Assembly (NCBI GenBank): GCA_903835275.1
Contig: CAILMK010000520.1
Span: 1-5,631, forward strand
Origin: an uncultured bacterium
Lineage (GTDB): Bacteria > Bacteroidota > Bacteroidia > CAILMK01
Length of the DNA stretch: 5,631 nucleotides
Reading direction: 5' to 3'
Positions 5,580 to 5,631 of this stretch are shown here, piece after piece. A program made the position numbers and the translations under genes. The stretch's first letter is position 1. Each line of letters starts with the position of its first letter. The notes beneath the pieces are model-generated. The model was not told the origin of the DNA, did not search any database, and was given only the letters and a program-made list of their open reading frames with translations.

Positions 5580-5631
5580 AAAGTATTTCTATTTTCTCGT
5601 TTTATTTATAACCAATAAAAAGATCCTTTCA

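Noticed and set aside
5580..5631. Promoter or upstream gene end at the right edge
   Set aside because: The stretch is AT-rich but lacks a TAnnTTTG box with spacing. A TGA at 5631-5629 could be a stop codon of a preceding gene, but three bases cannot support that.

Overview
All six genes in the window lie on the minus strand, so they are transcribed from high to low coordinates. Several traits point to a member of the Bacteroidota. Start codons lack Shine-Dalgarno sequences. One leader carries the Bacteroidota-type -7 box TAnnTTTG. Intergenic gaps hold CCCCTAAAGGGG-type inverted repeats and CGTAAAT repeats. A DKNYY-repeat lipoprotein is present. The order or family cannot be fixed from this sequence alone.

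In transcription order, positions 5579-2473 hold three amino-sugar enzymes: an ArnA-like formyltransferase-family protein, a PIG-L/LmbE-type zinc deacetylase, and an ArnB-like DegT/DnrJ/EryC1/StrS aminotransferase. Such genes usually belong to surface-polysaccharide or nucleotide-sugar loci, probably continuing beyond 5631. Together they could aminate a keto-sugar and then exchange or cycle its N-acyl group; this is inference. The formyltransferase has Gly where the family's catalytic Asn is expected. The gaps on both sides of the deacetylase gene carry G/C-run inverted repeats, and a Bacteroidota-like -7 box precedes the aminotransferase.

A terminator-like hairpin (2388-2413) separates this group from a predicted lipoprotein (2371-1424) built largely of DKNYY-type repeats. 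A perfect 12-bp-stem terminator (1375-1404) follows the lipoprotein gene. Next comes dprA (1349-249), the DNA-processing protein of natural transformation. Its stop codon overlaps by ATGA the start of a small membrane protein that runs off the window at position 1.

No RNA gene, CRISPR array, insertion sequence or complete mobile element was seen. The enzymes and dprA belong to known families. The points most worth a second look are the altered formyltransferase active site, the three-enzyme combination, the repeat elements in the gaps, and the lipoprotein's internal repeats.
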